The notes under the pieces were generated by a model. It ran no database searches and was not told where the DNA came from. It worked only from the letters and a program-made list of their open reading frames with translations. A stretch of DNA of 64,000 bases from Siphonodentalium dalli (taxonomy: Eukaryota > Mollusca > Scaphopoda > Gadilida > Siphonodentaliidae): NCBI GenBank assembly GCA_032622095.1, contig CP136067.1, positions 124,221,030 through 124,285,029 of the forward strand. Reading direction: 5' to 3'. Positions 33,825-44,730 of this stretch are shown piece by piece; position 1 is the first letter of the stretch, and each line of letters begins with the position of its first letter. The position numbers and the translations under genes were made by a program.

Positions 33825-34000
33825 CATGGTAACTTTATTCCAGGCTTTAATTGTTTTTCGCTCATTTTGATATGCATACAACATCATAATATCGCATGTC
33901 AACACCTGTCAATTGTACTGGTTGATAACTTCTGGTTTGGGTTTTCCCTTTTTATTTTGCGTATCTTTCGCAACAGAAGATGAAGACAAGAGAATATGTG
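33825..34000 (-). pseudogene. piggyBac transposase fragment, same family as intact copy
   Basis: On the minus strand, HILLSSSSVAKDT, then KPKPEVINQYN, and then in a shifted frame MLYAYQNERKTIKAWNKV match residues 410-470 of the intact transposase at 12081-13736. The catalytic GVDM segment is present only across the frameshift. It is a short dead fragment. Confidence 0.7.
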
Positions 34001-34261
34001 ACAGAAATATTCATTTCCCTGTGATACTCAACAAAGCAGCCTTTATTTTGAACACAAATTGACTTGTCAATAGTTGCAACTGAATGCACTTTCGATGTAT
34101 CTACCTGATTGGTTCTCATCTTCTTACATACACACAACTTACATGTGCGTTTTCATCCTTCTAATTTTACCAGAGTATGGCCACCAATGCTAGCCACTGG
34201 AGTCGATACTACCAGTGACTTTTGTTTAAATGCTCCCTTTCTTTAGCGAGAAGAGTAGCCT

Positions 34262-35000
34262 TCAAGGCGAAATATCTCTGATGTGTATTTCTTTTGGGAC
34301 TTTTTTTGCACACTCGTTGTTCAGCATGTACGAATTGATGAGGCACAACTCAACTATTAACCAGGCTATATACTTCCAGTATTTGTGTCCCTTTCCAATT
34401 CCTCCGACTGAATAATAAGATCTAAATTGATCAGACAGTTCTACACCGCCCATATTCTTGTTGTATAGGTGCACAATACAAGGGTTTAACGATGGTAGGG
34501 CATGGGACTTCTACCCAACAAGCACCAACTCACCTTTCTATGTGAACTGTCTCATCGCTACTATGATTATATCACCACTTCCCATCTTCCTACCAACTTT
34601 CTTCACATTTTTTAAATCACTTGGCAAGTCCTATCGAGAGAGAGCTCCATCAATAAGGGTACACTGTTGAAATAAATTATCAAAGAAGACCTATCAGAAG
34701 AACTCATAGTTCTTCTTCACAAAAGCTGTTGTGAAATTTAGAACAACCGACTCTCCCAGACTTTGTTCAGGGTCACTTTCTTTTCTTCCTTCATGAATTT
34801 TCGATTGACAACAGCAGCCTTTGTTGTCAGCGAGCATCCATGCTTTGATTCCTCATTTAACTGGGTTTTTTGGCATGAATTGCTTGAGTGTGGTACAACC
34901 CTTGAACTCGGATCATTGCCTCATCCACACGAAGTTGCCTTCTCGGCATGTACACTCCCTGGTCGATTGCGTTGGTGTTAAACATGTAAATCAAGCTATG
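34262..35000 (-). pseudogene. piggyBac transposase remnant (PGBD4-like family), copy 2
   Basis: Minus-strand blocks in order are RVDEAMIRVQG (first catalytic Asp, about 34930), LKQFMPKNPVK and KAWMLADNKG, VVLNFTTAF, VFFDNLF (second Asp, about 34690), then LYNKNMGGVELSDQFRSYYS (third Asp site, about 34455). Here the Asp of the expected GVD is Glu. The final open part carries YWKYIAWLIVELCLINSYML, the conserved C-terminal helix. Stops and frameshifts make it inactive. It is a sister of the fragment at 19780-20110. Confidence 0.8.
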
Positions 35001-35182
35001 GACCCGATACAATTTACGACCATCACATTAGCGATTGTCCTCCAAGTGGTATTATTGCTGAAGTTTGCGAAAATGGTTGATTGGCATTTTTTTCGCAGTA
35101 TCAACGACATGTAATCTGTCGTCGTTGGACCAATAATCCTCAAGACCGGGAAGGTGATGAATTCCCATTAATATTTATAGGG

Positions 35183-36640
35183 TGACGAAAACATGCATTT
35201 ACTCCTCGTTCGTCTCCCCTTGATTTTCCCAGACTTTTATCAGACATTTGTTTTATGCTGTACTTGCTTGGCATACAAATTGTTTTGGTCTGCCATATGT
35301 TGGTAAGGGGTCATCTCAAAACTAAAATCGGTAAAATGGGCAAAAACACCGATTTATCCCATTTGACGACGCATTGTGGAAGTCATTTCTACTGTTAAAA
35401 TACCGATTACAACTTAGAAACGACGTTTTTGAACAACTCGTCAATCGGTGTAATCGGTATCGATTTTTCCAGTTATGTCAATTTGTGACCATCATAATCG
35501 GTACCGAATCTACCGATCAGGACATTACTCAAATATAACGTCGCTAATGATCGCAGCACCTGAGTAATTCACTATTGGTCTGGCAAGACATGATTTAATT
35601 TTTTTTATATTATTCAATCGGTAATTGGAAAGACCGGTGTTCTGCAACAAATAGTATCTCGGAACTTAACACATGCACTTTTTTCAGAACACTGGTTCCC
35701 TTTACAGGATGCTTAGAAACAAAGTTACCGATTTAATAAGTATAGGAAAACATACTGCAAATCGTCGGCTCAGTGCATGTGCCAGTAGACTTGTCCCTGG
35801 CTCATATGTGAAACACTACAGCGCTATCGCTCTGTGACGTGCCCTCCCATAAGAGACCAGTATGGACTATCGCCATATTTAAGTAGATGACGTCATCTGC
35901 GTCATCGGTCCAAATATAATGACGGAGAGACAACAGCAGCACTGGGATACCCATCAAAACACAATACGTTGCCTCGTGTGTTCTGCATATTTAAAATATA
36001 TATTCATAAATACTAAGTAGGATATCAAACTAATATGTTTTGCTAATTTTTTCCCGCCAGAGATCAGCAGAATCTAGTCAAATGTGGGTCTTTGAACACA
36101 ACACACAAATCACTTCAGCCAATCAGCTTGCACTGTTCTATTTTAGTCCCTGTCAGAATTCTGACCGGAAATCCACAAAATGGCGATAGCCCTACCGGTC
36201 TATAATAACGACGTCCAAAGCAGAGCGATGGCAAAGTTTATAGTCCAGGGACCAGTCAAATGTGCCAGGTACCTCGAATTTACGTTTTGACAGACACAGG
36301 CTTTCGAGTGTCTGTGTTAGATTACTATTTATAATTGAAAACAAAAGGATAGAACGGCTTTGTCTTTGTATAAAATAAAATTTAAAATCATAATTTTGTT
36401 TGATGTTCGTCTATTCACCTTGATTAAGTTGATAATGTTTCGAAAGCGTCACATTGACTTAAGAAAATGACAGAATGCGCGCATAACAAACATGCGTTAC
36501 ACTTCTGACAAAAACCTACATTTCTTCCTCGTTCGTCTCCCCTTTATTCTCCCAGCAGACAGTTATCAGACATTTGTTTTATGCTGTACTTGCTTGGCAT
36601 ACAAATTTGTTTGGTCTGCCATATGTTGGTAATATGATGG
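35183..36640. repeat. 130-bp direct repeats around 1.2 kb of non-coding DNA
   Basis: CTCCTCGTTCGTCTCCCCTT through ATCAGACATTTGTTTTATGC to GGTCTGCCATATGTTGGTAA occurs at about 35196-35316 and again at about 36525-36635. The interior has no gene but contains a foldback element (35779-36267). It is either a segmental duplication or solo terminal repeats of an unidentified element. Confidence 0.6.
35779..36267. repeat. diverged foldback MITE
   Basis: The left arm (GTGCCAGTAGACTTGTCCCTGG, then GCTATCGCTCTG, then GGACTATCGCCAT) is complementary in the same order to the right arm ending CCAGGGACCAGTCAAATGTGCC. Arms are about 100 bp, with many mismatches. Confidence 0.6.
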
Positions 36641-36875
36641 GGAGAAGAAAAGGGAAAATATGACCTGGGACTCATACTGTCCAACTCCTCCACAGATATC
36701 TGAGGGCCTTCCTTATGGTGGAAATCTTCATGATGACTGCGTAAGATTATTCTTTCGCCATAATTCGGTGCTATCCCTCAGCAGCTCAGAATCAGAATCA
36801 GATTGGATTTGAGAGGCACACATAGCCTCTGAATCTGAGGACTAATGTTCAGATTTAAGTTCTAACTCAAATCAC

Positions 36876-38880
36876 TTAGCTCACTTGTGCCAACACTTGA
36901 AAGAGAACGTCAGACACATCGAATGATGGGTTGTTTATATTCCCACCAAGAAGTCGCCATGGGTGAGAGCCGGCCATCCAGGATACGATCAAATTCATCC
37001 TGCGACTGTGTGTTGTCTGATTTAAATAGTTCTGATTCAGATTTGGATGGAATGTTGTGAGGCTACTGGTTGAAATTGGTGACACAAATGGAAATATCAT
37101 CTTCAATGTCAAGATCTTCTCTTACGAACCTCTGACACTTTCACATTGTTTGGAATGTTGAGCATAGAGAGTATCTTAGTCGAAAGTCCATTGCTGTCTT
37201 TGAAGATGATATATGCTGGTAGTTTGGAACCATTCGCACGGGCGCACAATGCCACTGTGCAGCCTTTCTTTGCAGCACCGTTGTTGCTGATACGAACTGT
37301 CTTTGCACCCTTCACTTTATTGGTTGAATTTGGAACCATGTCGAATATCACCATCGTCTGGTCCATATTGGTGAGGTTGCATTCGGTGTACTGATTTTTT
37401 CGTCGTAGAATCATAATGACTGTGTGAAATGCTTCAATCTTTCGTTTGTAATCTTCTGGTAGCTTTTGCGAGTCATTGGTGCTTTTCTGATGCCGACACT
37501 ATATCTCTTCTTCCATTGGTTAAACTAGCTGCTGGATGCTTTGAAGCTCTGTATCTTCATTTGTGAAGCTGTCTCCCTGACCCTAGATGGAAGTGAGAAG
37601 TTGGACACAGGTCTGCCAAATTAGAGCTGAAACGGACAGCCGTATAACCGGTTAGCATCCGGATAACGACGTAACCGGTTAGAAAAAAATGAACCGCACG
37701 AAACCGTATCCTGCTCTGTCAGTTGAATGTGAACGTGAATAATGCACTGGTACCCTCAAAATATTAAGATAAATGATGCAAAGGTAATACTAACCCCTGT
37801 GCCACCAATAGTAGAGTGCAATGCAAGCATTAATTGGTGCACGCGGAAGTTTCAAATACTGAGTAGCAATTCTCAAACTGTCCGGAAGTGTCGGCGACCT
37901 TCAATCAATTCCGGCCTTTGAAGTTTTCTCTGATCTTCCGACGAGAGCACGTGGGCAGTCACTGTGTATCCACTATCCAGGCGGGATAGTTCAAAGCAAT
38001 GACGTCACTGAATCAGTGAATCTGTCATCTGATCGACACCCCTCTGACTCGGTATTATTTCGTGTTGAAATTTGAAAACTGAACACGGCTATCGATCGAC
38101 TCAGCGAGAATTAACAATAAATGCCATTAAATGGAATCGCGTAAATCGGAAGTGTGGGTGAATTTCCGATTGGTACTTCTAGTCTTAATTTATAATTCAT
38201 TAGAGGATATACCAATGATGATAATGATATATTACAGATCTTTAATATATAGTTTTGTTACTCGTTTTACCAATACCCATACTAGTGTTACTCATTTTAC
38301 AAATGCCCAAATATATGCTGATCACCGGCAATTGCAAATAAGTGATCCCCCTGCCATTCACAAATTTCACTTGCTCATTCCCCATCACGAGAGCCAGCAA
38401 AAGAACAGTGAATGCGTGTTATTGAATATCATTAAATGCCATGAATAAGGTCTTTATTTCAGCTTCTATTTCTCACCTAGGTTTGTCCCTGGAGCATGGC
38501 AAATGTCGACATAATTAGTCTGAGAGAAGTCCGCTAGAAATTAGCGGTTAACCGATTGAAATCTGGCTAACCCCAATGGTTAACCGGTTAGAAGAATGGG
38601 TCAACCGTTTCAGCTCTACTGCCAATCTACCGCTCCTCACACAGCCAATCAAATATAGTCTCGTCAAGTTCGTAGAAGAGAGGTTCTTTGCCGTTGTTCA
38701 ATGGATTTTCTTGGATTTGGTTGTAGATTTTGGAATGATCTGGTATTTGTCGTAGTCGCGATTCCACAGACAAACGTTGAATTGTCTACTGGTTTTCGAA
38801 CTGTCTCTACTGTTAGCACGATGCCACTCGGGAACTTTCATTTTAACTTCCAATGAGAATCTAGCACGAAGTTTAGACAT
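36876..38880 (-). pseudogene. pogo/Tigger-type transposase, split by an insertion
   Basis: The N-terminal DNA-binding part starts at the ATG at 38880 (RARFSLEVKMKVPEWHR, then YDKYQIIPK, then in another frame ELDETIFDWLCEER). The CENPB-type helix-turn-helix resumes at 37620 after an insertion (RPVSN, then QMKIQSFKAS, then QWKKRYSVG). The DDE_1 domain is open from 37414 to 37112, with the first catalytic Asp in NMDQTMVIFDMV and the following GAKTVRI and GSKLPAYIIFK blocks. The C-terminal part (37110-36876) is decayed. Pogo elements insert at TA, but I did not find the ends. Several shifts and stops make it dead. Confidence 0.8.
37622..38618. mobile_element. 997-bp non-autonomous hAT element with target duplication
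   Basis: The ends TAGAGCTGAAACGG and CCGTTTCAGCTCTA are inverted repeats of hAT type. The flanks read CTGCCAAAT before and CTGCCAAT after, an 8-bp duplication apart from one extra A. The element interrupts the pogo pseudogene between its two helix-turn-helix blocks. TAACCGGTTA motifs recur just inside both ends. A frame at 38131 begins MESRKSEVWVNF, resembling the start of a BED finger, so it is probably an internally deleted copy of a BED-finger hAT transposon. Confidence 0.8.
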
Positions 38881-38889
38881 GTTGAAAGC

Positions 38890-40073
38890 ACAATGATTCG
38901 AGTTGTTATGATTGAGAACCTGGTAAACTCTATATGTGTCAGTTCTTTTAAAAACACACCAGTGAGATGCAGGTACAGAGATATTAAACGATCCTGTAAA
39001 AACACAGTCATTACTTCGCATCCCATTGGATTCACTTGGATAGAGGTGTGAAAAATGAGTGCCATGTACATCCTTTGATGTTATTTATTTGATACCTCTT
39101 TGATATATCCAACAACTAAGATGGGAATAATCTGTGTATGGTTCACAACAATATTAACATATAAGGTGAATATTATATAAATAATAAAATAATTAAAAGA
39201 AACATATATTTGTTCATTGTTTTATTTTCATCATGCATTACAAATAAAACAAGTATCTCTGTCATTTGTGATCGTCCTTCATTATTGCATTGTGCTGGAG
39301 ATTCTTCTCTTCCACAGGACATGATTGTACTCACCTCCCAAATGTTAAAATTGGGGGGTGGGCTAATCCACAAGGACCACCTCATGTTTGTTTTGAAAGA
39401 TTGCTCTTACTCATATATATTAATGCAACACTGTAATGCTGCAACGCTTTATCGCTGTGACGCTGTACGGTGTAATACTGTGCTCAGTTCAGACCATTAG
39501 CATACTACTCACTCCCTGTAAGTCGCTAACATCTAATGACACTTTAGTTGAGGTCCGATCTTTTCTGCAAACTACTGCCATGATAGATTGCTCTTATATT
39601 TATTGAAGATTCCAGCTACTATTAAAATGCAACATTCATGATGACAACTGACAGGCGGTAGCTGTACAATCTCTTGCCATGCATTAGAAGTCCATGCAGA
39701 AATCTGTCACATGCTTGATTCAGGTAGTACAAATATCTCTTATGCATATCCTTCTGGTCAAAACACAGAACTCCCCAACCACCAGTAGGAGAAAGCTATG
39801 CCCGAAGAAGACAAGACATCCCTCCACAGGACCAAGTATCATTGGGGGTGGGGCAATTTTGTTTTTCATCAGGTCTTGATATATATTCTGGTGCAGGTAA
39901 TCTGTTTTGAAAAATTGTTCCTCTGACTTTCCATCGATAATGTCTTTAAATCCAGTGATCTTTTGATGAATCTCCACAATTTCATAGTGGTGCAGCCTGA
40001 TATCAGTACATAGTCAACAATGGTTGAGAGATAGCTAGGTTTAGCACAGTATCCAAAAAATTATGCTCCATAT
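38890..40073. other. unassigned DNA with a repeated GAAAGATTGCTCTTA phrase
   Basis: GATTGCTCTTACTCATATATAT recurs at about 39399 and about 40153, and a shorter version (GATTGCTCTTATATTTATTGAAGA) at 39587. I see no gene. Short frames such as 39694-39879 have no recognised motif. Confidence 0.4.
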
Positions 40074-40145
40074 ATGAGAGTAGAGCAGTGGTAGCTTGCT
40101 GGGTCCATAACGCAGAGGTCCGAGGATAGAATCCTCGCTCTGCTA
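40074..40145 (+). pseudogene. tRNA-Met-like pseudogene (CAT anticodon)
   Basis: The sequence folds as a tRNA. The acceptor halves ATGAGAG and CTCTGCT have two mismatches. The anticodon arm CTGGG-TCCATAA-CGCAG has one mismatch with CAT in the loop. The T arm CGAGG-ATAGAAT-CCTCG is a perfect stem. It resembles initiator tRNA-Met more than other tRNAs. The acceptor mismatches point to a pseudogene or to the tRNA-derived head of a SINE. Confidence 0.6.
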
Positions 40146-40209
40146 ACATGAAAGATTGCTCTTACTCATATATATTTATTGAAGACTCCAGCTACCTGTG
40201 GAAGAATGA

Positions 40210-40272
40210 AACAAGGATTAGTAAATATATACAAGGATTAGTAAATATATACAAGGATTAGTAAACATATCT
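40210..40272 (+). repeat. 20-bp tandem repeat, 3 copies
   Basis: ACAAGGATTAGTAAATATAT is repeated three times, and the last unit has one change (AAACATAT). Confidence 0.85.
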
Positions 40273-40358
40273 AACATGTTTGAGGGTTAAAAACCCAGAC
40301 TGGGCTTACTTACAAGGATGGGCATACTGACGGGTGTATACAGTAATGAACTTTTCCA

Positions 40359-42012
40359 TTAAATTGCCAAAACTCCTTCACTTGTGAGCGGCAGATTCAT
40401 AAGATCTTTGGCAATGTTCATTTTAGACAGGTCTGCATATGCTATTGCCATTTCTCGTCGGATCAGTTGGAAGAACGCTCCTGAATGTCCTAACTGATCT
40501 AAATACTTTGTTGACATTATGAAAATGTCTCTGGCTGCTTGGATAGTATCACAGAATGGCCCTGTGCCAATGCATTCTCTTATATATGTGAGTCGACCAT
40601 AGGTCGCCTCGCATATATAAGAGAATGCATTGGCTTAACACATATTAAAAATGATAAAATTGTCAAAGAATGTAGAAAAATATTATAAAAATTGTTAAAA
40701 AATGTAAGAAAAAATGGTAAAGGGTGTTAAAAAAAGATTTTTTTTAGGCCAATGCATTCTCTTATATATGCGAGGCGACCTATGGTTGACTCGCATATAT
40801 AAGAGAATGCATTGGCACAGGGCCGTTCTGTGGTTTAGGGTTAGAATGTAACAATCTAGAAAGTTTGTTTCCAAATTTCTTTACCAAACCACGTTCCACG
40901 TCATCATCCAGGATGGGCACCGTAGGAATTTTTCAGTTTCTACCTTCACTGGGAAGAGAGTTTTGGTTTGTTCTGCGAATGCTGTTAAAGCCATTGGTTG
41001 AGCAGTGTGTCAGTTACCTTCCAGCACCTGTTTTTGAGATTCTTCAAGTTTCAACCAACGTTTCGACAAAGGAGTTTTCCGTATTATAAACGTATCTGGA
41101 GGCTGACTCCCCAAAACTTGAAACTCTTCTTCTTGATCAACCATTACTGACAGCGTGTCAGACAATATTCCTGCCATTAACAGAGTTGCATGGCGATACT
41201 GTCAGTTGAACGGTGATGCTCGACGGAGGTGACACCTTTATCACTGTTTAAGGCCTCTGACTGCTAGGTAATGTGTTTAGTTTTATTCATTTTCTTTGTT
41301 TTGCCACTCAAAAATTGTGGTTGAATAACTATTTTTTTCAAAGCGTGTCAAGTTGGTATTTCTGCGTTTTCAGCTGTTTCTTCAAATCATCTTCTTTATT
41401 CTTTTATTTATGCTTGTAACATTTCAGTATATTACTATCTGACTCCGAACTGGAACAGTCAGTCACTCATAATTGTAACGGCAAGTGAAAAAAAAATTCT
41501 GATCTTTCAAACACCAGAAGGGTACTTAATCAAATATGGTGTGGGTTACCGTTTCCGGATCGTGGATGGACTAAAAAATCACAACCTGGAATTGGAAGTG
41601 GGTTGAGTTATTAATGTGCCAAGGGGGGTAATTCTAAAGCCTTTTTGTTAGGCAAGTAGATAGTTTTCGTTACAAAATTACCATGTTTGCATTGTTCGTA
41701 GAGCACACAAGTCTTTTGTGCACTAATCCATGGCTCAAATTCATTCATTTGTGGCAGTTTAAGAATAAATCTAAAATAATGACAACACAGTTGTTAGAAT
41801 TTGTATATGTGTCTGAAAAACAAACTATTTACATTAAATGGCCTTAGACAGATTTTCCAAAATAAAAATTATTCAGTTAACAGCTTACTTTTCCTCTGAG
41901 TTCCACCAGCTCTTGGGAGTCCAGAAGTGTTTTCTCGAGTGTGGTCAATTCTGCGCGTAAACTCAAGTCTGTTGCATCTACACCTTTTGATCGTTTCAGG
42001 TAAGTTGAAACC
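40359..42012 (-). CDS. 3' exons of an unidentified host gene, with a MITE in the last exon
   Basis: Coding-like blocks with splice signals appear in order on the minus strand. Exon a is 42012-41889 (YLKRSKGVDATDLSLRAEL, acceptor CCAG, donor GTAAGC). Exon b is 41770-41682 (FILKLPQMNEFEPWISAQK, donor GTAATT). Exon c is 41170-41018 (DQEEEFQVLGSQPPDTFII, donor GTAACT). Exon d starts at 40948 (VKVETEK, IPTVPILDDDVERG, KKFGNKLSRLL). Phases fit across b-c and c-d but not a-b. A single-base deficit in an A5 run shifts exon d. Removing the MITE at 40550-40832 joins exon d in frame to 40549-40359 (RLLHSNPKHTIQAARDIF ... LTSEGVLAI, stop at 40359-40361). I do not recognise the family. It looks like a helical eukaryotic protein, not a transposon gene, and upstream exons must lie beyond the hAT array. 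Confidence 0.55.
40550..40832. mobile_element. 283-bp palindromic MITE in host exon
   Basis: The ends are CACAGAATGGCCCTGTGCC and GGCACAGGGCCGTTCTGTG. Each arm contains a second, inner palindrome (GCCAATGCATTCTCTTATAT ... ATATAAGAGAATGCATTGGC) around GGTCGACC-like centres, so the element is a hairpin of hairpins. The middle is A- and T-rich (40640-40745). Half of this element marks the start of each 4110-bp tandem unit. Confidence 0.8.
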
Positions 42013-44717
42013 CTGGAAAATACAATTCAAGTGAAACAAATCATATGTAAGAGGCGAGTCATGGTATATTCCTCTGACATTTGTGGCATCTGTCTTTCCT
42101 AATATCTTAGCCGCGATTGTCGGAGAAGCCTCGGACTATATTACATTTAGTGAAACTAAGGTGACGAAACACCAACAGTGAAGTTCTGTACATGCAGCAC
42201 TGTGGATATTTATATGTATTTACATCGTAGAACCAACAAACTGTTTTTATATAATTATGAAAAGAAAAATACTGCCAAATTGTGCGTTTATGTTTGCAAT
42301 AAATTCCATTTGTTTAACTGTTGGTCATTATCATTAACAATGGCAGACAGGTTTTGACTAAAGCTTTTACAAGCTGTATGGTGCTAATGATTGTTAGAAA
42401 GCGTAAATGCACATGGTGGATGAGCAAAGATCCAATAAGTTGGACTCTGAACTTGATGGTAATGAACCAGACATTATGATCTACAAAATATTAACTTGCA
42501 TAAGGGGAGCATGAAACATCAAATAAAAAATTAATAAATCGGCATAAATTTCATCAGAGTTTGTCCACATGCAGTACCTTTTTGTAAATTGGTTTGCGAT
42601 GTGCCAAATTCAAACAAGTTACAAGAGCAATTTCAAAAAACAATTACATTTGACTACAAATCATGATTTGGGGTCTATAATTTAATTTAATCATAATCGT
42701 GCCAGTTTTAAATAAATAAAACATTTAAAATCATTATTTCATAATAGAAAACTACATGTAATAGATTTAGCCCCATGAAATGATGTGCTCGACTAACCCT
42801 TGATGTTCCCAATTTAAAACAGGATTAAATTGTAATATTGATTGAGAATAAGACCCACCTCAGGGTTCATACAGGTGCTTAAAGTCATTAAAAGTGCTTG
42901 AATTTGATTTTCTATTTTCAAGGCCCTTAAAACTGCTTAAATTCTCACCCTAATACCACTCAGGTCATTAAAAGTGCTTAAATTCTGGTATAAGACCGGG
43001 CCTGGGGAATAAACAACTAGGCATGGGCGGTCTTATACCTAGAAAACTGTTAACATCGCCGATATGATCGTAAAAATTGAACGGAACATTGCGGCGGAAG
43101 TGAGGGAGACATCGCGTAATCGCTAAAAATAGCATCGTTTCCGATACGTACGATTTTTCAATAGTACGAAACTGTGCTCTCCGCAAAGCATATGTAAGCT
43201 TCGCTCTGATTGGAGGGAAAATTTACACCAGCCAATCATGTAAGTTAATAGAAAATTTAACCGGCTGAACAAATAAATATGCCGGGTTGTCGCCCGATCA
43301 AGACATTCTTTTGGCAAAATGCGTAATATGCGTGAAAACGTTCACAATAGCCGGTATGGGCGAGGCGGCCCTGAAAAGCCACATTTTGTCGAAAAGACAC
43401 ATCGACCGGAGTCAAAAGTCGAATGACATTTCGGTGTTTATGAACAATGCAACAAATGCCACGCACACAACGTCCACAAAATCCACATCGACATCAGTTT
43501 CATCCACATCCAGAGGCCCAACAGTGACACCATTTGTGAGAACAGAGGAAGTGGTCAAATCTGAAATCTTGTGGACGATGAAAGTTGTTGAGTCACATTA
43601 TAGCTACAACAGTTCGACACACACCGCAGAACTGTTTGCGAAGATGTTTCCCGACTCCAACATAGCAAAATCGTTTTCATGTGGTGATCGCAAAATGGCA
43701 TATCTCACCAAATATGGTTTGGCGCCATATTTCAGACAGCAAATGACTTCACGTCTGAAGGACGCCGATACATATGTCCTCCTGTTTGACGAAAGTTTAA
43801 ATTCAACCCTACAAAACAAACAAATGGACATAAACATCAGATTCATGGATACCTCTACAAATCTAGTGTCTAGTAGCTATTTCGACTCCACATTTATGGG
43901 ACACGGGCGAGCGGATGACTGCCTCAAAGAGTTTGAACACATCACACACAACTTAAATCTGTCCCAGCTCCTGCAAATTTCAATGGACGGCCCTAACGTA
44001 AATCTGAAATTCCTCAAACATTTTAAAACCAAGGTCTTTGACAAATACTGACAAAACTTTGGTTGACATTGGTACTTGCAGTCTCCTCACCGTGCACAAC
44101 TCATTTCGCGCTGCAATGGAAGAAACCGAGTGGGAGCTAGATTCATTCCTGAAGTGTTTGTTTTCCTTATTCAAAAACTTGCCCGCAAGACGTGATGACT
44201 ATAAGGATATTACTGCTCACGACACATTCCCATTGAAATTCTGCCCCCACCGTTGGGTGGAAAATACTTGTGTGGCGGAGAGGGCGATTGAAATTCTCGA
44301 TGACGTCTCAACATTTGTGACCGAAGTGGAAAGGAACAAAAACTACACAACTCCAACATCTAAAGCTTTTTCTACAGTGAAAACCCACCTCAAAGACCCT
44401 CTTCTCCTCGCTAAACTGTACTTTTTTGTAACATTATCAAAGGATGTGACACCTTACCTCACAATGATGCAAACAGATCATCCTATGATTCCATTTATCG
44501 CAGATGAATACGAGGACATGACCAGAACGGTTATGAGAAGAGTAATAAAACCATCTGCATTAGACTCGTTGAAAACAAAGGCGGAACTGGTCTCATATAA
44601 GCTTGCAGAGAATGACGATGATGTTCTTACGTATAACAAAGTGGAACTTGGATTCAATACCAAACGGACCCTGGCGGAAGTCAACAATGGACGATTGAGA
44701 ACCACCTTCAAAATGGA
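40608..44717 (+). repeat. tandem unit L1 (4110 bp)
   Basis: The unit runs from the middle of the MITE, through the host-gene exons (minus strand), to an hAT element start at 42861 and part of its transposase. It ends at AAAATGGACT, where it joins directly to CTCGCATATATAAG of the next unit's MITE half with a CT overlap. L2 (44718-48827) and the start of L3 (48828 onward) repeat it with very few changes, so the duplication is recent. Confidence 0.9.
42861..44717 (+). mobile_element. 3'-truncated hAT element in L1
   Basis: The element begins CAGGGTTCATACAGGT and is cut at the L1/L2 joint, losing the last part of the transposase and the right terminal repeat. It could not move on its own. Confidence 0.85.
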
Positions 44718-44730
44718 CTCGCATATATAA
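43287..44730 (+). pseudogene. hAT transposase, truncated copy (L1)
   Basis: The first frame (43287-44048) carries a zinc-finger-like C-x2-C-x16-H-x5-H (C12, C15, H32, H38 counted from the TTG at 43287). It also has the hAT catalytic aspartates D168 (YVLLFDES) and D234 (ISMDGPN). It stops at TAC TGA C, and the next frame continues at once with DKTLVDIGTCSL and the conserved HRW motif region. The joint to the next tandem unit replaces everything after KMD with SHI and a stop. The hAT dimerisation domain is missing, so the protein should be inactive. Confidence 0.8.

Noticed and set aside
40865-41089. Plus-strand 74-codon gene repeated three times
   Set aside because: It lies antisense to exon-like blocks c and d of the minus-strand host gene and lacks an ATG, so it is a shadow frame.
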